Assembly (NCBI GenBank): GCA_009869945.1
Contig: WIXG01000322.1
Location: 24,930 to 88,929 of the forward strand
Origin: Mesaphorura yosii
Lineage: Eukaryota; Arthropoda; Collembola; Poduromorpha; Tullbergiidae
DNA length: 64,000 nt
Direction of reading: 5' to 3'
The position numbers were made by a program, and so were the translations under genes. Within the stretch, counting starts at the first letter, position 1. Each line of letters starts with the position of its first letter. The notes beneath the pieces were generated by a model. It saw only the letters and a list, made by a program, of their open reading frames with translations, did no database searches and had not been told where the DNA came from. This document shows positions 38,706 to 50,600 of this stretch, piece after piece.

Positions 38706-41235
38706 ATGTCTGAAGTGCAGAAGGTAGAAAATCAATTCGCCCCAGGAATTCAAGATTTTGTGCTGGGCAAGCCAATCAGTCGAGGAAGTTTTGGGTAAGT
38801 CGGGTGCACTGCCGACATAATGTCAGTTCACTTGTTAACTGACTTCCGCAATGGTCTTGTCTCATGTCTGGTGCACTTCTTCGTAATTTCACATAATTCA
38901 CATTCCAGGAAAGTTTACTTGGGCTACAAGAAAGATGTGCCATCAAAACTATACGCCATCAAAGTGATGAAGAAGAGTGAGTTGATCAATAAAAACATGG
39001 CCAATAACGTGTTGAAAGAACGGAAAGCACTTTGCATCTCCGCAATGGAGTAAGTCAATTAAGTTTAAAGATTACAGTGTGTCTGCAAAGCACTAATAAG
39101 TGCTGTTTTCTTTTCTTTTTGAAGCCCTTTCTGCGTCCGCCTTTACTACTCACTGCAAACACAAACTAAAGTATTTCTGGTCATGGACTGGATGGTTGGA
39201 GGAGATTTGATGTCTTTATTGGGAGAAATGGCCTTTTTCCCGATACCAATGGCGGCGTTTTACATAGCCGAAGTTGCCAATGCGTTGAACTTTTTGCACA
39301 GAAATGGAATTACTCATAGGGATATTAAGCCAGATAATTTGTTACTCGATGCCAGAGGTCACGTAAAGGTAAATAGCTCTTGCAAAGGAGGCTGCAATAA
39401 TTAAGGTTTACACACGGTGGTATTAAGCAATAACTTTTAATTCGGTGTTATCTTATAGCTGACAGATTTCGGACTCAGTCGGGTGAATGTGCTGAAAGGT
39501 ACGGTTGAATTCCTTGACACGCTTTCATATAATTTTTCATTATTATGTCCGTCTATTTCCATATTTCCAATTAATTTTTAACAGATCTGAGCCCATCACG
39601 GATGAACATATTTACACCTGGACAAAAAGCATCACTTAGGACTAAATTCTCATTTGTAAGTAAAAAATAAATTCTTCTTACTGCTTCTGTTCCTCCTTTA
39701 ATATTTTGATAATGTTCAAAATCTTAGGAACCTACCATCAAGGTTCGGCAGACCCTGAAGGCTTCTGGGTTGAGTTCTCACTACAACGCTTCAACTCCGC
39801 TCAGTTCCATACTTGGGGATGTGACTTTCAGGCGAAGGAAGAAGTTGAGGAGGCGAGAAAAGACTCCACGACCTAAGTCCGCGACTCCCAAGTGAGTAAA
39901 CTACTGAAAGTTAACTTAGTATTGTGGCCGAAACCAAAGCTCACTCCCGTATTGGGAACTTGTCTTCAGGGAACGGGCCGGCGAAAGTTTCCTTAGTGAA
40001 TGGAGCATCATCGCTACCCCTGATGCCAACGAAAAACCTCGAAAGAGAAGAGCACTAATGATGAAGGACGAAGAGTCATTTGTTAATGTTTCATTCAATA
40101 ATGAGCCACCGTTAACCATCGTCACAAGTTCTCCAACGGAGAACTGCGAGAGAAATCTTCATATTCCGGAGATATCTCCAGTTGCTGAAGCGGAAAGCGG
40201 GAGTCGTGTCATTCACACACCTGGGGACACAAATGCTTCATTCGCTAATTCTATGAGTCCTTCATGTCCAGACCACCGCACCCCAGAAATGCTAGAAAAT
40301 GCCGACTCGATGACTGAAGGGAGCTTCGACAGTAGCAATCTCTCTGGTCCTTGGGTTGAAAGTCCCGAAGTTGCTCGCAGAGAACCCGCTTTGCATCATG
40401 AAGAATCTTTTCATCATCACCAACAATTGCATAAAAGCAGGGGGCATATAAGACCTCGGCTACAAGAATGGAACTCGTTATCTTTCTCATCTCAGAGACT
40501 GAAACCCGAGAAAAGAAAACGTTGGACGTCAAGTGAAAAGCCGGGAGCTTCGTTTGGAATCACAGGTCTCACCCTAGAAACGGCTGGGAGTAGTCGTCCC
40601 GGAACTGCAACCGGCCTTAAGACGAATGCACCCATGATGACTCCTTCCTCTGACCAGCAAATAGTGGGTAGTCCAGGTACACTCCGTCTCCGCTTTGTTT
40701 TCTACATTTTATAGTTTATGTTGTGCAGTGCTTGGCAAGTTCACTAGAACGGTAATAATTGAATGCATATGTTACAGATTACATTGCACCGGAGTTAATT
40801 TTGCAAGCAGGACATGGTAATTACGACAAAAAGCTTCATGAAATATATGATCTAACAGCATCCTGCCTTTTTTCAATGTGTCAAGGACATTCTGTGGATT
40901 TTTGGTCACTTGGGGTTTGCTTGTACGAGTTTACAATTGGTGTTCGACCCTTTTCTGACGAATCACCGGAAAAAATATTTCATAATATTTTGAACCGCAA
41001 CCTTGCGTTTCCTGACGACTTCGATGTGGCAGCTCAAATGTGTATCGAAGCCCTGCTGACACTGAAGCCTTCGCAACGACCGGACTTACTACGGCTCAAA
41101 AGCGACGAATTCCGCGAACTCTTCGGAGATCTTCCCTGGGAGAACTTATGTGCTATGGAAGCTCCATTTGTTCCAGCACCAACGTCACCGACCGATACTG
41201 GATACTTTGCGCGTAAACAGAAATACTTTAAATAA
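38706..41235 (+). CDS. gwl: Greatwall/MASTL mitotic kinase
   Basis: AGC-family Ser/Thr kinase that phosphorylates ENSA/ARPP19, which then inhibits PP2A-B55 to allow mitotic entry. Nine exons: 38706-38794, 38909-39049, 39125-39368, 39459-39498, 39585-39655, 39728-39891, 39970-40676, 40778-40816 and 40886-41235; 614 residues. Visible features: glycine loop GKPISRGSFGKV (21-32), Lys48 (YAIK), Glu67 of helix C, catalytic HRDIKPDN with Asp143, and DFG at 161-163. An insertion of about 325 residues separates DFG from the APE motif (489-491); this split kinase domain is the hallmark of Greatwall. The insert is Ser/Pro-rich and keeps FTPGQ near its start, matching the TPGQ activation segment of the human protein. 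The C-terminal lobe (DFWSLGVCLYEF) and AGC tail (DTGYFARKQ) follow. At 614 residues it is shorter than human (about 880) because the insert is compact. Confidence 0.95.
40817..40885 (+). other. In-frame 69-base intron in the Greatwall kinase domain
   Basis: The frame stays open across this interval, but the 23 residues it would add between QAGHG and HSVDFW are absent from remembered Greatwall sequences. The interval has a GTAATT donor, a CTAAC branch-like motif, a CTGCCTTTTTTC tract and a CAAG acceptor. Removal restores exact length agreement with the human AHGPAVDWW region. I therefore call it an intron; retention would extend the protein without a stop. Confidence 0.85.
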
Positions 41236-41381
41236 GATACAAAGTTCAGTACAAGCGGAAGAGTTACTCTAATTTTATTCTTATCAATTTCAACAGGCAG
41301 GAATGAAGATCTCAATATCAATGTCTCCCTGCTCACCCCATAGATTCTGCTTTGATGTCAGGAAGGTCGTGTATTTTCGTC

Positions 41382-41387
41382 AATAAA
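41382..41387 (+). promoter_or_regulatory. Candidate polyadenylation signal of Greatwall
   Basis: AATAAA 147 bases after the Greatwall stop, the first canonical hexamer downstream on this strand. Confidence 0.6.
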
Positions 41388-41622
41388 TCCAAGTTCTATT
41401 GTGTATTCTATTCTTATCTGCTGTCTGACAAGCTGTTATTCCCGTTGACCCCGTCAATTAGAAGTGCTTAACTTAAAGCAAATTAAGGTTAGGTCTTCAT
41501 CCAACAGTGGGTGGGTGGTTCGCTCAGTTTCCGTAGCTCGAGGATTCAGTTTCTTACATTCCATTTCACTCTCCAATATTTCATCAGTGTTCGACAAATC
41601 ACCCTTTTTTCAAGAAAATCAC

Positions 41623-41922
41623 ACCACACTGAAATACTAGTAAATACCGCACGATACTTTGAAATACTGGTAAATACTATTTAGGCGGTAAATACCGGTT
41701 TATAACATTAGTCTGGGTGCGAGCATGCGACTATGCGAGGAAAATTTGGGTCCTTTGTCGTCCCTTCTAAATTTATCACGTGAACTTTTCCACCCTTTTC
41801 TCTGTGCACACAAGAGAAAACTAAGCTTTGTTTGGCCAGAAAGAGGAATTTCACAGTATTTCACAATATCACAGTCCGGAGGCAATTTCACATCACGGTA
41901 TTTACCAGTATTTCACAGTGGG
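41623..41922. mobile_element. MITE-like element with about 27-base terminal inverted repeats
   Basis: The left end 41623-41649 and the reverse complement of 41896-41922 match at 23 of 27 positions, around GAAATACTAGTAAATACCG. Further copies of the GGTAAATAC word lie just inside the left end (41661-41698), and TATTTCAC words lie inside the right end. About 300 bases with no transposase frame, so a miniature inverted-repeat element is the best reading. The superfamily and target-site duplication are not resolved. Confidence 0.65.
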
Positions 41923-42194
41923 ATATACCATGGTCGAACTCTGTATTTCACGCACATGCACATCCTATTCGTAGGTGCAGCATGGACTGGTTAAGGTAGA
42001 TTTAGTTAATTGGAGTCCATCAGCTTCTGCTAAGCGGATAGAGGTAATTATGAGTCCACATCGTAAAGTGTGTGTAGCGAGAAGTCCTTCCTCTCTAGGA
42101 ATCTTGTGACCCGATCCGTCCATCGTTGCAGCCAGCCCTTACTTATCTGTAACCGAATTGTCATCTGTCACCGTGTCCAGATTAATCACAGAAA

Positions 42195-42340
42195 GACAAT
42201 TCATAGACAGACAACTCATTGAGTTAATTTCATAGCCAAGCCACTTCATAGCCAAGGTTAGGTTAGGTTTGGTTATGAATTGTCTGACTATGAATTGTCA
42301 CTACTGGCTATGAATTGTCCTAGCTATGAATAATCATTCT
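42195..42340. repeat. Foldback repeat with TATGAATTGTC and TTAGG words
   Basis: 42195-42212 is the reverse complement of 42282-42299 at 17 of 18 positions. The word CTATGAATTGTC recurs directly on the right side with spacing near 20-25 bases, and TCATAGCCAAG occurs twice in the centre. A short GGTTAGGTTAGG run at 42257-42268 lies near the axis. This would form a strong hairpin; a degenerate miniature transposon or satellite fragment is likely. Confidence 0.6.
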
Positions 42341-43627
42341 ATGACTAATCATGGATTCATCTGTCACATCGAGTCCATATTCTCCTGGCAAGAAACCTCC
42401 TGATCACGCTCCCATCGAGGCCGACAAACTACGAAATCTGATTGTCATCTTCACAAAAGCATTCGCCGTCGTCACTGTCGATCTCGTTCATGTGGCCAGT
42501 CTCGTTCATCCTCGTCCTCGACTTCAGCATCGAGTTCTGACTCGGAGTCAACCGATAACAGACCCCGCCTTGGAAAATATGACTTCGACTAACTTATCGT
42601 ACGAAATACATGGCTCTCTCTTGGACAAATACATTTGCGCGTGTGGGCTGGGTGCAATATTTGTCACGCTGAAATTGGAGTCTTAACATGATATTATTAT
42701 GCCTTCACTTTTTTACCTATGGACGAGTTGCAATAAAAAATATGGGACTTAAAATCGAAAATTTTTGAAGTAAGAATTCATTTTCACAAATGAAGATAGT
42801 GCACTTGGCTTTGGAATTCATATCTGCAACTTCCTTCCGGTGCACTCGTATCTCTAATCCTTTACTTTGTTACTCAAATGTCTGGAACATATCCGTTGCG
42901 TTTGCAGAATTCATCGGCAAGCTTCATGTGGTCACATTTCAACTCTAAAACAAGCTTATTGAAAAATTACCATCCATTATAGTGCTGCGTACTGAAACGC
43001 ATTCACGTTTTGCTCATTGTTTACAACTTACAACTTATTACGTGATTCTTGACTTGAGATGTACTTGAGAGACTTTTGCTTGGTGAGATTTCAGCACGCA
43101 TGTGTACAGCATTGGTGTCGATTTCTATTTCACAATTCAAGCCAGCCAGTTGATGTCCTCTGACGAGAATTAGTTCACACAGTTAATAAAAGTTGAAATT
43201 GAAATCCTCAATTAAATTAAATCCTTGAATTTTGTAATCCGAGACCTTGAAGATCCTGGCTTGTCGCATTCAACGTACGCTTGTTGGAACATGGTCTTTA
43301 TTTATTATAGTTAGCTAATATTGACAGTTGAAAAATTGCGTGGGCGGATTTAATTCACCATGCCCTTGATCCAGGTACATCTAACATAGATTTGATGTAG
43401 TGTTAGTTCACCTATTTGACATTGGATCCCTAAGATGGACATTCCATTCGTTCCCAGTCCAGTAGCCTGGTAAGAACTAGACTAATTTGTATGTCCCTTA
43501 CGATTCTAATTGACTTATTGCTTTCTTGATTGCATCCGACATCCCCAGGTAAAGTCAGGATTCGAGAATGCTGCATTGTTGAATCGTGGCGGAACGTTGA
43601 ATTAGCATTATACTGAATCCATAAAGC

Positions 43628-46600
43628 ATGGTAAGTTTTATAAACACAGACGCAGACAAAACACAAGGACGGTGCTGATGTTAGACTTTTGTGTGCCAAG
43701 GACCCAGCACCATCTGACTCGCCATCAACTGCGAATCCCGGGTTTAACATCAGAATGACCAATGACGAAATGCTCGCTAATGTATTGGATTGGAGCCTGG
43801 GCTGTGATACGGCTGTGTTAAATCATCTGAAAGATTACTCCGAAGTAAGTGTATAATTTACCAAAGTAGGCCTAATGACTAAAATGACTATGTAAGTCTG
43901 CTGTCATTGTCATCGTTTTTAGAACATGCTAAGACGAGCTGGTACGATCAAAGAGGATTGCAATTCATTTGCTCAAGAAGTGGACATGTTGCAAACGCGC
44001 GTTCAAAGTGTGACGAATCAATTTCTAAACCTGGCTAATGATCAGTTCGTGGAAAATTGTGTCGAAGAATTTGAGGAACGAGATGCCATTAAGCAAGCAT
44101 CACCATCGCCCTTAGTCCATCAAGTGAGAACAAAAGCGGAGAAGGAAGCAGAACTTATCAAGAAGATGAAGGAGTCAATTCAAGTGGGAATTAAATCTAA
44201 TTCACTATGTGATCAGTTAAGGTATTGCATTCAATTATTCAATCCATGCCCCAATTATAACGGCCAGTTTGCCACAAATGTGGGATATGATCTGACTGTC
44301 TTCTAGCTCTGTACCAAAAGTCAAGACTGCTCATATTATTGGAACGTCTAAGTTTTTCGGCAGTAGATTCTGTGGCTTGCTAGAAGAAGATCGCCTTCGT
44401 CCTAATTTGCACATGAATACTGTGATGCCTGAAACGCCTTTGAGTCAGCACGACCCTCACCAGCCAGTAGGCCTGTCGGAGTCAATATCTATTCCGAAGG
44501 CACCCAGCTCAACGGATTCTGAGAACCTGTTTCATTCGAGGGACACAGCTCAATCTCAGGTTAATATTCTGAATGTTTAAACCATTGATCAAGCCTAAAG
44601 TTGTTTCTGCTGCTTGAACTTCAGCTTTCCAAGCCAGACAGCTCTCTGAGCTCAGAAGAGAATTTTCTTGGCGCAAATCGAACTCCTTTCACATCTTCTA
44701 GCAACAGTGTGGGTACGAATCAAAGCCTTGAAACGGATCTCAGGAAACATGGTGATTATCCCACGGTAATTGCTTAGAAATGTGGTTGTCAGTTTGTTCA
44801 CAAGTTCTTTCATCAAATATTTCATGCATTTATTTAGGCGAGGCCACCAATTTCTATAATAGACGACCTAAATAATGTTCTAAAAGCAAGAGTTCCTCCT
44901 CCGACAACGGCTGACAGCGACTCAGAGGAAGATTTTAAACCGAGAAGTGGCACTGGTAATGACAATCATTTTACGTCATTTGAGAACCATCGAGTGTATT
45001 ATTTCAAATCAAATGCGCTTTAGGAAGGGACTTGTTCGCTGATGACGACGACGAAGATATATTCACTGCGCATGCTAAAGCATCAGCTCATTCCATCCGA
45101 TCTCCAGATATTAACGATCGCAGCTCGTCAATCCCTTCAAAGATTGCAAATATTGCTCCGGTTTCAAAAAACTCATCTGTGAATCAAATTAACTCAATTG
45201 CTGACCTGATCAAAGCACAGCGACAAATGCCAGATCAAACCAAAACTCAACCAGCTAAACAATCTGTGTTTCGAGACTCAGACTCTGATGGCGAAGGCGA
45301 TTTATTTTCGTCCTCAAGCTCTGCTCGCAGTTCAAACAGACTCCCTACGAAAACAAAAAGTTACCAAAACTTATTTGCCGATGACCAGGATTCCTTGTCG
45401 CACCAAAAGCCGCAACCGCACGCATCCGTTCCGCAAACGACCGTCATTCCTGAGACACCGCAATTACAACCTACTCCTGTACTACCAAATATTCGACCCG
45501 ACGTTCCAAAATTGGAACAAAAGCAACAGCGATCCATTTTTGATGAATCGGACTCGGATGATGATTTGTTCTCGGCCTCTAGTTCGAAGCGAGGCGGTGG
45601 TACCTCCACAACAAGTACGGACACTGAGCAGCCCAGTGTTAGGGCGAAGGCGCTTACAAACAAATTTCCTGGCTCAACCAATCTCTTCGAGAATGTTGCC
45701 CCAGCGAAATCTAACATTGTAATTGAACAAGCAAAAGTTGTGCCCACGAGTACAGTGTCGAAGCCTATCTTTACGCCTTCCGTGGACGCCGACACCGAGT
45801 CTACCATGAGTGAGACTACAACGACAGCCACAGAACCTGCAACGGAAGAATTAATGGAGCCAGCTGAAGCGGAAAGGCATACAACGTCAACGTCTCGCAA
45901 ATCTATAAGTCAGAAACTGGAAAACATATTCAAAGTTACAGGGCCGCCATTACCAGGTATTGCCCCGAAACGTAATTTCTCAAAACCTGATGTTTCAAAC
46001 GAGGCGAATGATTCACAAAACACACCAGAGGAGGATCAGGAGAATACGAAGACCGTCTTTCCAGGCGATGATATTCGCAATAAAGTGGATTCTATTGCTG
46101 AGAATGCCGTCTCAACACCTAGTGTTCATCCGATCACCGACGTGAAGCAAACATCTCGGAGTCTTACTTTCGATAAGGACTTGTTCAACGAATTCAACCC
46201 GGGTGCTGGTGGAAAGAATCAAAGCGCAGTTGGTGACACTACCACCAGTCCACCACCACGTCGGCAAATTAGCCAGAGTTCCTTTGCTTCAAGCGACGAA
46301 GATGGTTTAACCCAAGCGTTTTCAAGCTTCTCAGTTGATAATCTAATCAATTGCGAACATCCAGTAACATTTGACGAGCCACCGAATCATAACTTGCTCA
46401 TCAGTGCTACGAAGGTATGAAGAAGTCTTAATCAGTACACCAAACCTAATGTCAACAGCTTAAATTTCTGAATTGCTTGATGTATAGAATCGAGTCAAGA
46501 TTACACATAAGAGGCGACGACCAATACAAAAGCCTGTGGCAAAGGCCGCAAAGGATGAAATCACGCACATGGCTCCAGAATTAACAAGCGGTAAGTTTAA

Positions 46601-47643
46601 CTAGCAGCCAGAGATGAAATAACTTACTAATTCCCACTTTGTTGTATCTTTAAGACAACGCACCAAAGCTTATTCATCAAGACAATGCGACTATCCCAAC
46701 AAATCCTGACACCGAAGAAAGTAAACCTGTATGTAGCCATATTGTACCAGAAGTCATTTCCAATATTGTAAGCGACTCCACCGTGTCCAAGCTGAAACCA
46801 AGTGTAGCGATTTCAAACCCATCAAGTAGCTCGCCAAATGTGCTTCCAAGCCTATCAAGCGAACCGAAATCCGAGAAGGATGAGAAGATACGTGTTGAAG
46901 TTCCGCATGTTGTGGAACCAAACTCAAGCCGAAGTTCGACCTATGGTCCCTCGGGCTCAGCTCCCGCTGCACGAAAGGAGATGAGTAAGGAAAGGTTGCA
47001 GGTATCTGCGACTATCAGTCGGTCTACCTACCTCATCAGTGATAGCAAACCTGATATGAAAGTATCTGACCAACATCAGAAACCGACGAAGCAATCGATT
47101 TTTGATGATTCAGATTCGGATAGTGACATCTTTTCCCCGGCTAAAACAAAAACTATTACTTCAGTACCGTCCAACAAAGCAGTAAACGGGGTGTTCAGTA
47201 CTGCCACCGCAGGCTATGTGCCTGTGCCTGCTTCACAAGCATTTGATTCAACTGAACCGACACCAACGAAGGTACTGCAGAAATCTTCTAAAGTGAAACA
47301 ACAGTCTGTTTTTGCTGAGCCCGACTCAGATTCCGGAGATGATATTTTCGTTTCAAAAAGGAAAAATACACGGATGAGTAGAGACTCAACAAATAAAACT
47401 GCCGACTTGTTCGCTGGTCACTCTGGCGTAGAGGAGAGCAATGACACTTTCGGTTCCTCTGATTCACGAGTAAATTCCAGAGCAAATCCGGTGAACGCAA
47501 TCACTGAAAAATCTACCACGAAGCTGCAACCACAAAAAAGTCAGTCATCAAAATCGAGAACCCACCAAAAGTCAATCTTCGATGATTCTGATTCTGACAG
47601 TGATATATTTTCTAGTAAATCTACTAAAGTTAAATTCACTTGA
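43628..47643 (+). CDS. WASHC2: WASHC2/FAM21, WASH complex subunit
   Basis: Scaffold subunit of the endosomal WASH complex, which drives Arp2/3 actin assembly; its tail binds retromer VPS35 and capping protein. Coding exons: 43628-43630 (ATG only, tentative), 43701-43844, 43923-44221, 44307-44559, 44625-44765, 44838-44955, 45024-46414, 46488-46590 and 46655-47643; 1146 residues. If the ATG-only exon is wrong, Met43755 gives 1127. The head domain (DWSLGCDTAVLNHLKDYS, then NQFLNLANDQFVEN) matches the conserved N-terminus that binds the rest of the WASH complex. The long acidic disordered tail carries repeated LFa motifs, for example LFADDDDEDIF, SVFRDSDSDGEGDLF, SIFDESDSDDDLF, SVFAEPDSDSGDDIF and two copies of SIFDDSDSDSDIF. 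A basic segment (VKITHKRRRPIQ) corresponds to the RVKxxxKRRP element of the family. Confidence 0.93.
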
Positions 47644-50600
47644 TATCTACGGTTTCATTTTCTAATCGGTTAACTTCTTTGTACAAAGAAACAGTATGAT
47701 CCATCGGAACTCATTTTTGTATGTCTAATTTCAATTTTAATGACAATTTTTAAATTCAGCAGCCTCTTGGCACTTGTGCCACTTGCTTTCTAAATAATTA
47801 TTTCAAGATGTGAATTTCATATGCTTTAATGAGAGTTCATTTATTATTTAACCTGCAATCAACACTTTTTAACTGCTCTTATCGGTGAACTGGAAGTCTA
47901 GTCGTCAATGTAAACCCTAAAAGACAATATACAACTCATACCAACTGTTAATTGTATCTGGTACCATAATTTGCTTGTCATCAATTTTAGTTGCCTCAAT
48001 TCTTTAGTGCCATTCATAAACTTTAGGTTAGTCGTATTTGCAATGTGCAGCTAAATGATAATCATGTATTCAAGTGCCTTCAGTGAACATTCCATTATGC
48101 TTGCCATATTGCCATTCTACTCTACTTAGAAATACTGTGATTGTAATTTTCAAGAATTTACTGAAGTAAAACTCGGATTGATCTTTGCGGACGGTGTCAT
48201 TGTACTTTCGAAGTAATTTCGCAATTCCTGCCGCCGATGTCGTTTCAGGCCATTAAGGCGGACGAAGGTATTAATAGAAATACTGAATGCTCTCGCGTCA
48301 AGTACTTGAGTCGAATAACTTTTGCTACCGATGAAGTCTCTATTGAAGAAGTACGGATTGTTTTCAATAGTTTTCACGGTTGCCAAGCACCATAATGGCC
48401 CAATGGAGGAAGTAAGGCCAAAGCTAGGCGTAATTATACAGGTGGTTTGTGAGTCGGCGTGAGTAACGGGCTTCACAGTAACACTCTCGAGCCAGAAGGG
48501 AGAAAGCAATGTCATATGAAACAAGGAGAGAAATTCAGACCCAAACCGTAAAATAATGGCATAAAGGAAATTGACCGACAGACCCCAATGTTACTCTGGA
48601 GCATATTGGAGCTTAGAGAAACCACCAGCGACCAACAGAGAATCAAATAAATTGATTCAAGTATAAAATGTAGACTTCTACACTGCCAAGAAATATTTTT
48701 CCTACTAAAAATAGTAGTATTGCTTTAAGCACGCGAGAATCTACTTCATTTCTTCCGTGAAGGCAAATACTGGCACGTAGTGACATTTCCTCCGATGCAA
48801 TGCATCACCCTGGAATTCTAATTATTCATTCGTCTTTCACTTGCCGGGCAACCTTAACCCGATTCAAGCAAAGCTGACCAATTTCACCACGCTTGATTCT
48901 TGAATGAGTGCATAGTTTCGTCGCACGCTCGATGCGTCTGGAGTGACTCCTGCCTGTTTCTGTTTGACAAGTGAATATCGAATTAAGCATCGGTGCTCTC
49001 GTGTTGTGTTGTGCCATTCGCCTGTCGCATCGTGTCCCCTTGATAACTTGATACCTATTGTCGTCTCGCCTGTTGTTGACTTGTCTGTCCATTCAGATTG
49101 TGAGTTACTTTAGAAACCAATGCAAAATGCAATGAAGCCACAGCGTAAGTATCATGCCCATTCAATTTTTCGATTGTCGAATCCCAGCAAATACGTTACA
49201 TGCTGTATTCCATACATTAAACAATCAGTCAAGCAGGCTTGAATGAACGAACATTGGCTCTAGCAGTAGCAATAAGTATGCATGTGCATTGAATTTCTCA
49301 TTGTCCAAGAAATTTACGCAGTATCTCGTTAATTGTATAATTGCACAGTGCAATCTTATTCTTAAATGACACTGGGCTCGGCTTTCAATTCTCTATATGG
49401 ATGGGTATATTTGTGCAGCATTAACATCTGGCGTGCAATAAAGATTTTAATTGAAGTAGAAAGTAAAACTTTTCGGTGTCCTTATATGGAGTCAGAGGAC
49501 TCACATGGAAGAGTATTATGTCATGGACGCCAACCCCAACGAGAGACCAGAGACAAAGTGATTAGGAGATGGTTACTTTCATGCTGCGCTGGCAGCATTT
49601 TATTTGTGAAGCGCGACAGTGCATTTTTATTGTCCATGTCCACATCAAATGAAAAGCTCGCTCGCTGAAATGCATTCTTTTGTGACTAGGAAGGTCGAAT
49701 TGCTGCGGGCAGGCGCCCTTCACTGTCAATGTTCCAGATTCTGTTGTTATTTCAATATTTTCGTCCATTCAGAAATCACGAATTGTGTGTGATGTGAGAC
49801 AAATTATGCATGACGATGAATGAGCCCTTGTGTACGCATAAAGTGAATTTAACTCAATTTATTAGCTTACCACCTGGGTCGTTTTTGTCGTTCGTATTCG
49901 AATACATCATGTACATTGCCAGACTCCTACGTAAAAAGTAGGGCAGTCACAGCAAATAATAATTTCTTACAGGACAGAGTAGCCATGGAGTCATGACTGG
50001 TTCGAATTGCTTGCTGGTTGCTCATTACAAGACGAGCGATGTCCGCCGCTGTATTTTTTAATCCCCTACGCCATGCCTACTCCTACGCTCCTACGCCATG
50101 TGCTTGCGCTACGTTGCCCGAGCCAGTCGCTAACTCCGCTCCACGTAAAACAATATGGCAAGAGCAGTTGTTGGAAAAAGACGTTGTGACCTTACCAAAT
50201 TTTTTACAAGCTCGGATGAATACTCGATATGAACTCTTTTGCACGATGGCCTTACCATTGAACTCCACGCTTTCTAGATTGACAATGACGTGACAGATTT
50301 GTGGATTTTCACACTAATTGCATTGTTTATTGTCGCGTCTCCCACGCAAAGTTATGGGTGATCGAACGTTTTTAAACACGCACCAGATTCAGCCTGTGTG
50401 GGAGAGCAAGAAACTCATTCTTATTTCTTATGCCACACCGACATGGGTCCTTTTTATAGTTCAATGAAATCTTCTAATCCCACTATCGTAATCCCTCTGC
50501 AGACTGAACTGCTCATCCTCTAACCAAAGTTGTAATGAACTCTAACCTAAAAATGCCAAATAAGTTGGTGACTTGGCGCGCTCCCGGCTACTTTCTAAGA

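Larger units (their letters stand above)
41388..43627. other. Intergenic stretch between Greatwall and FAM21
   Basis: 2.2 kb with no supported coding region. It contains two adjacent inverted-repeat elements (41623-41922 and 42195-42340). The open frame at 42351-42686 has no recognisable features. The FAM21 promoter should lie in the last several hundred bases. Confidence 0.6.

Noticed and set aside
40817-40885. Reading the 23 codons as a real Greatwall insertion
   Set aside because: Good splice signals, and removal restores family length; kept only as an isoform question.
42257-42268. TTAGG run as telomeric DNA
   Set aside because: Only about two and a half units inside a foldback repeat, far too short for a telomere or interstitial telomeric array.
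45361-45900. 179-codon minus-strand frame
   Set aside because: Antisense shadow of the large FAM21 exon; its composition mirrors the acidic repeat codons.
49562-49768. 68-codon minus-strand frame
   Set aside because: No domain or splice context; short enough to be chance.
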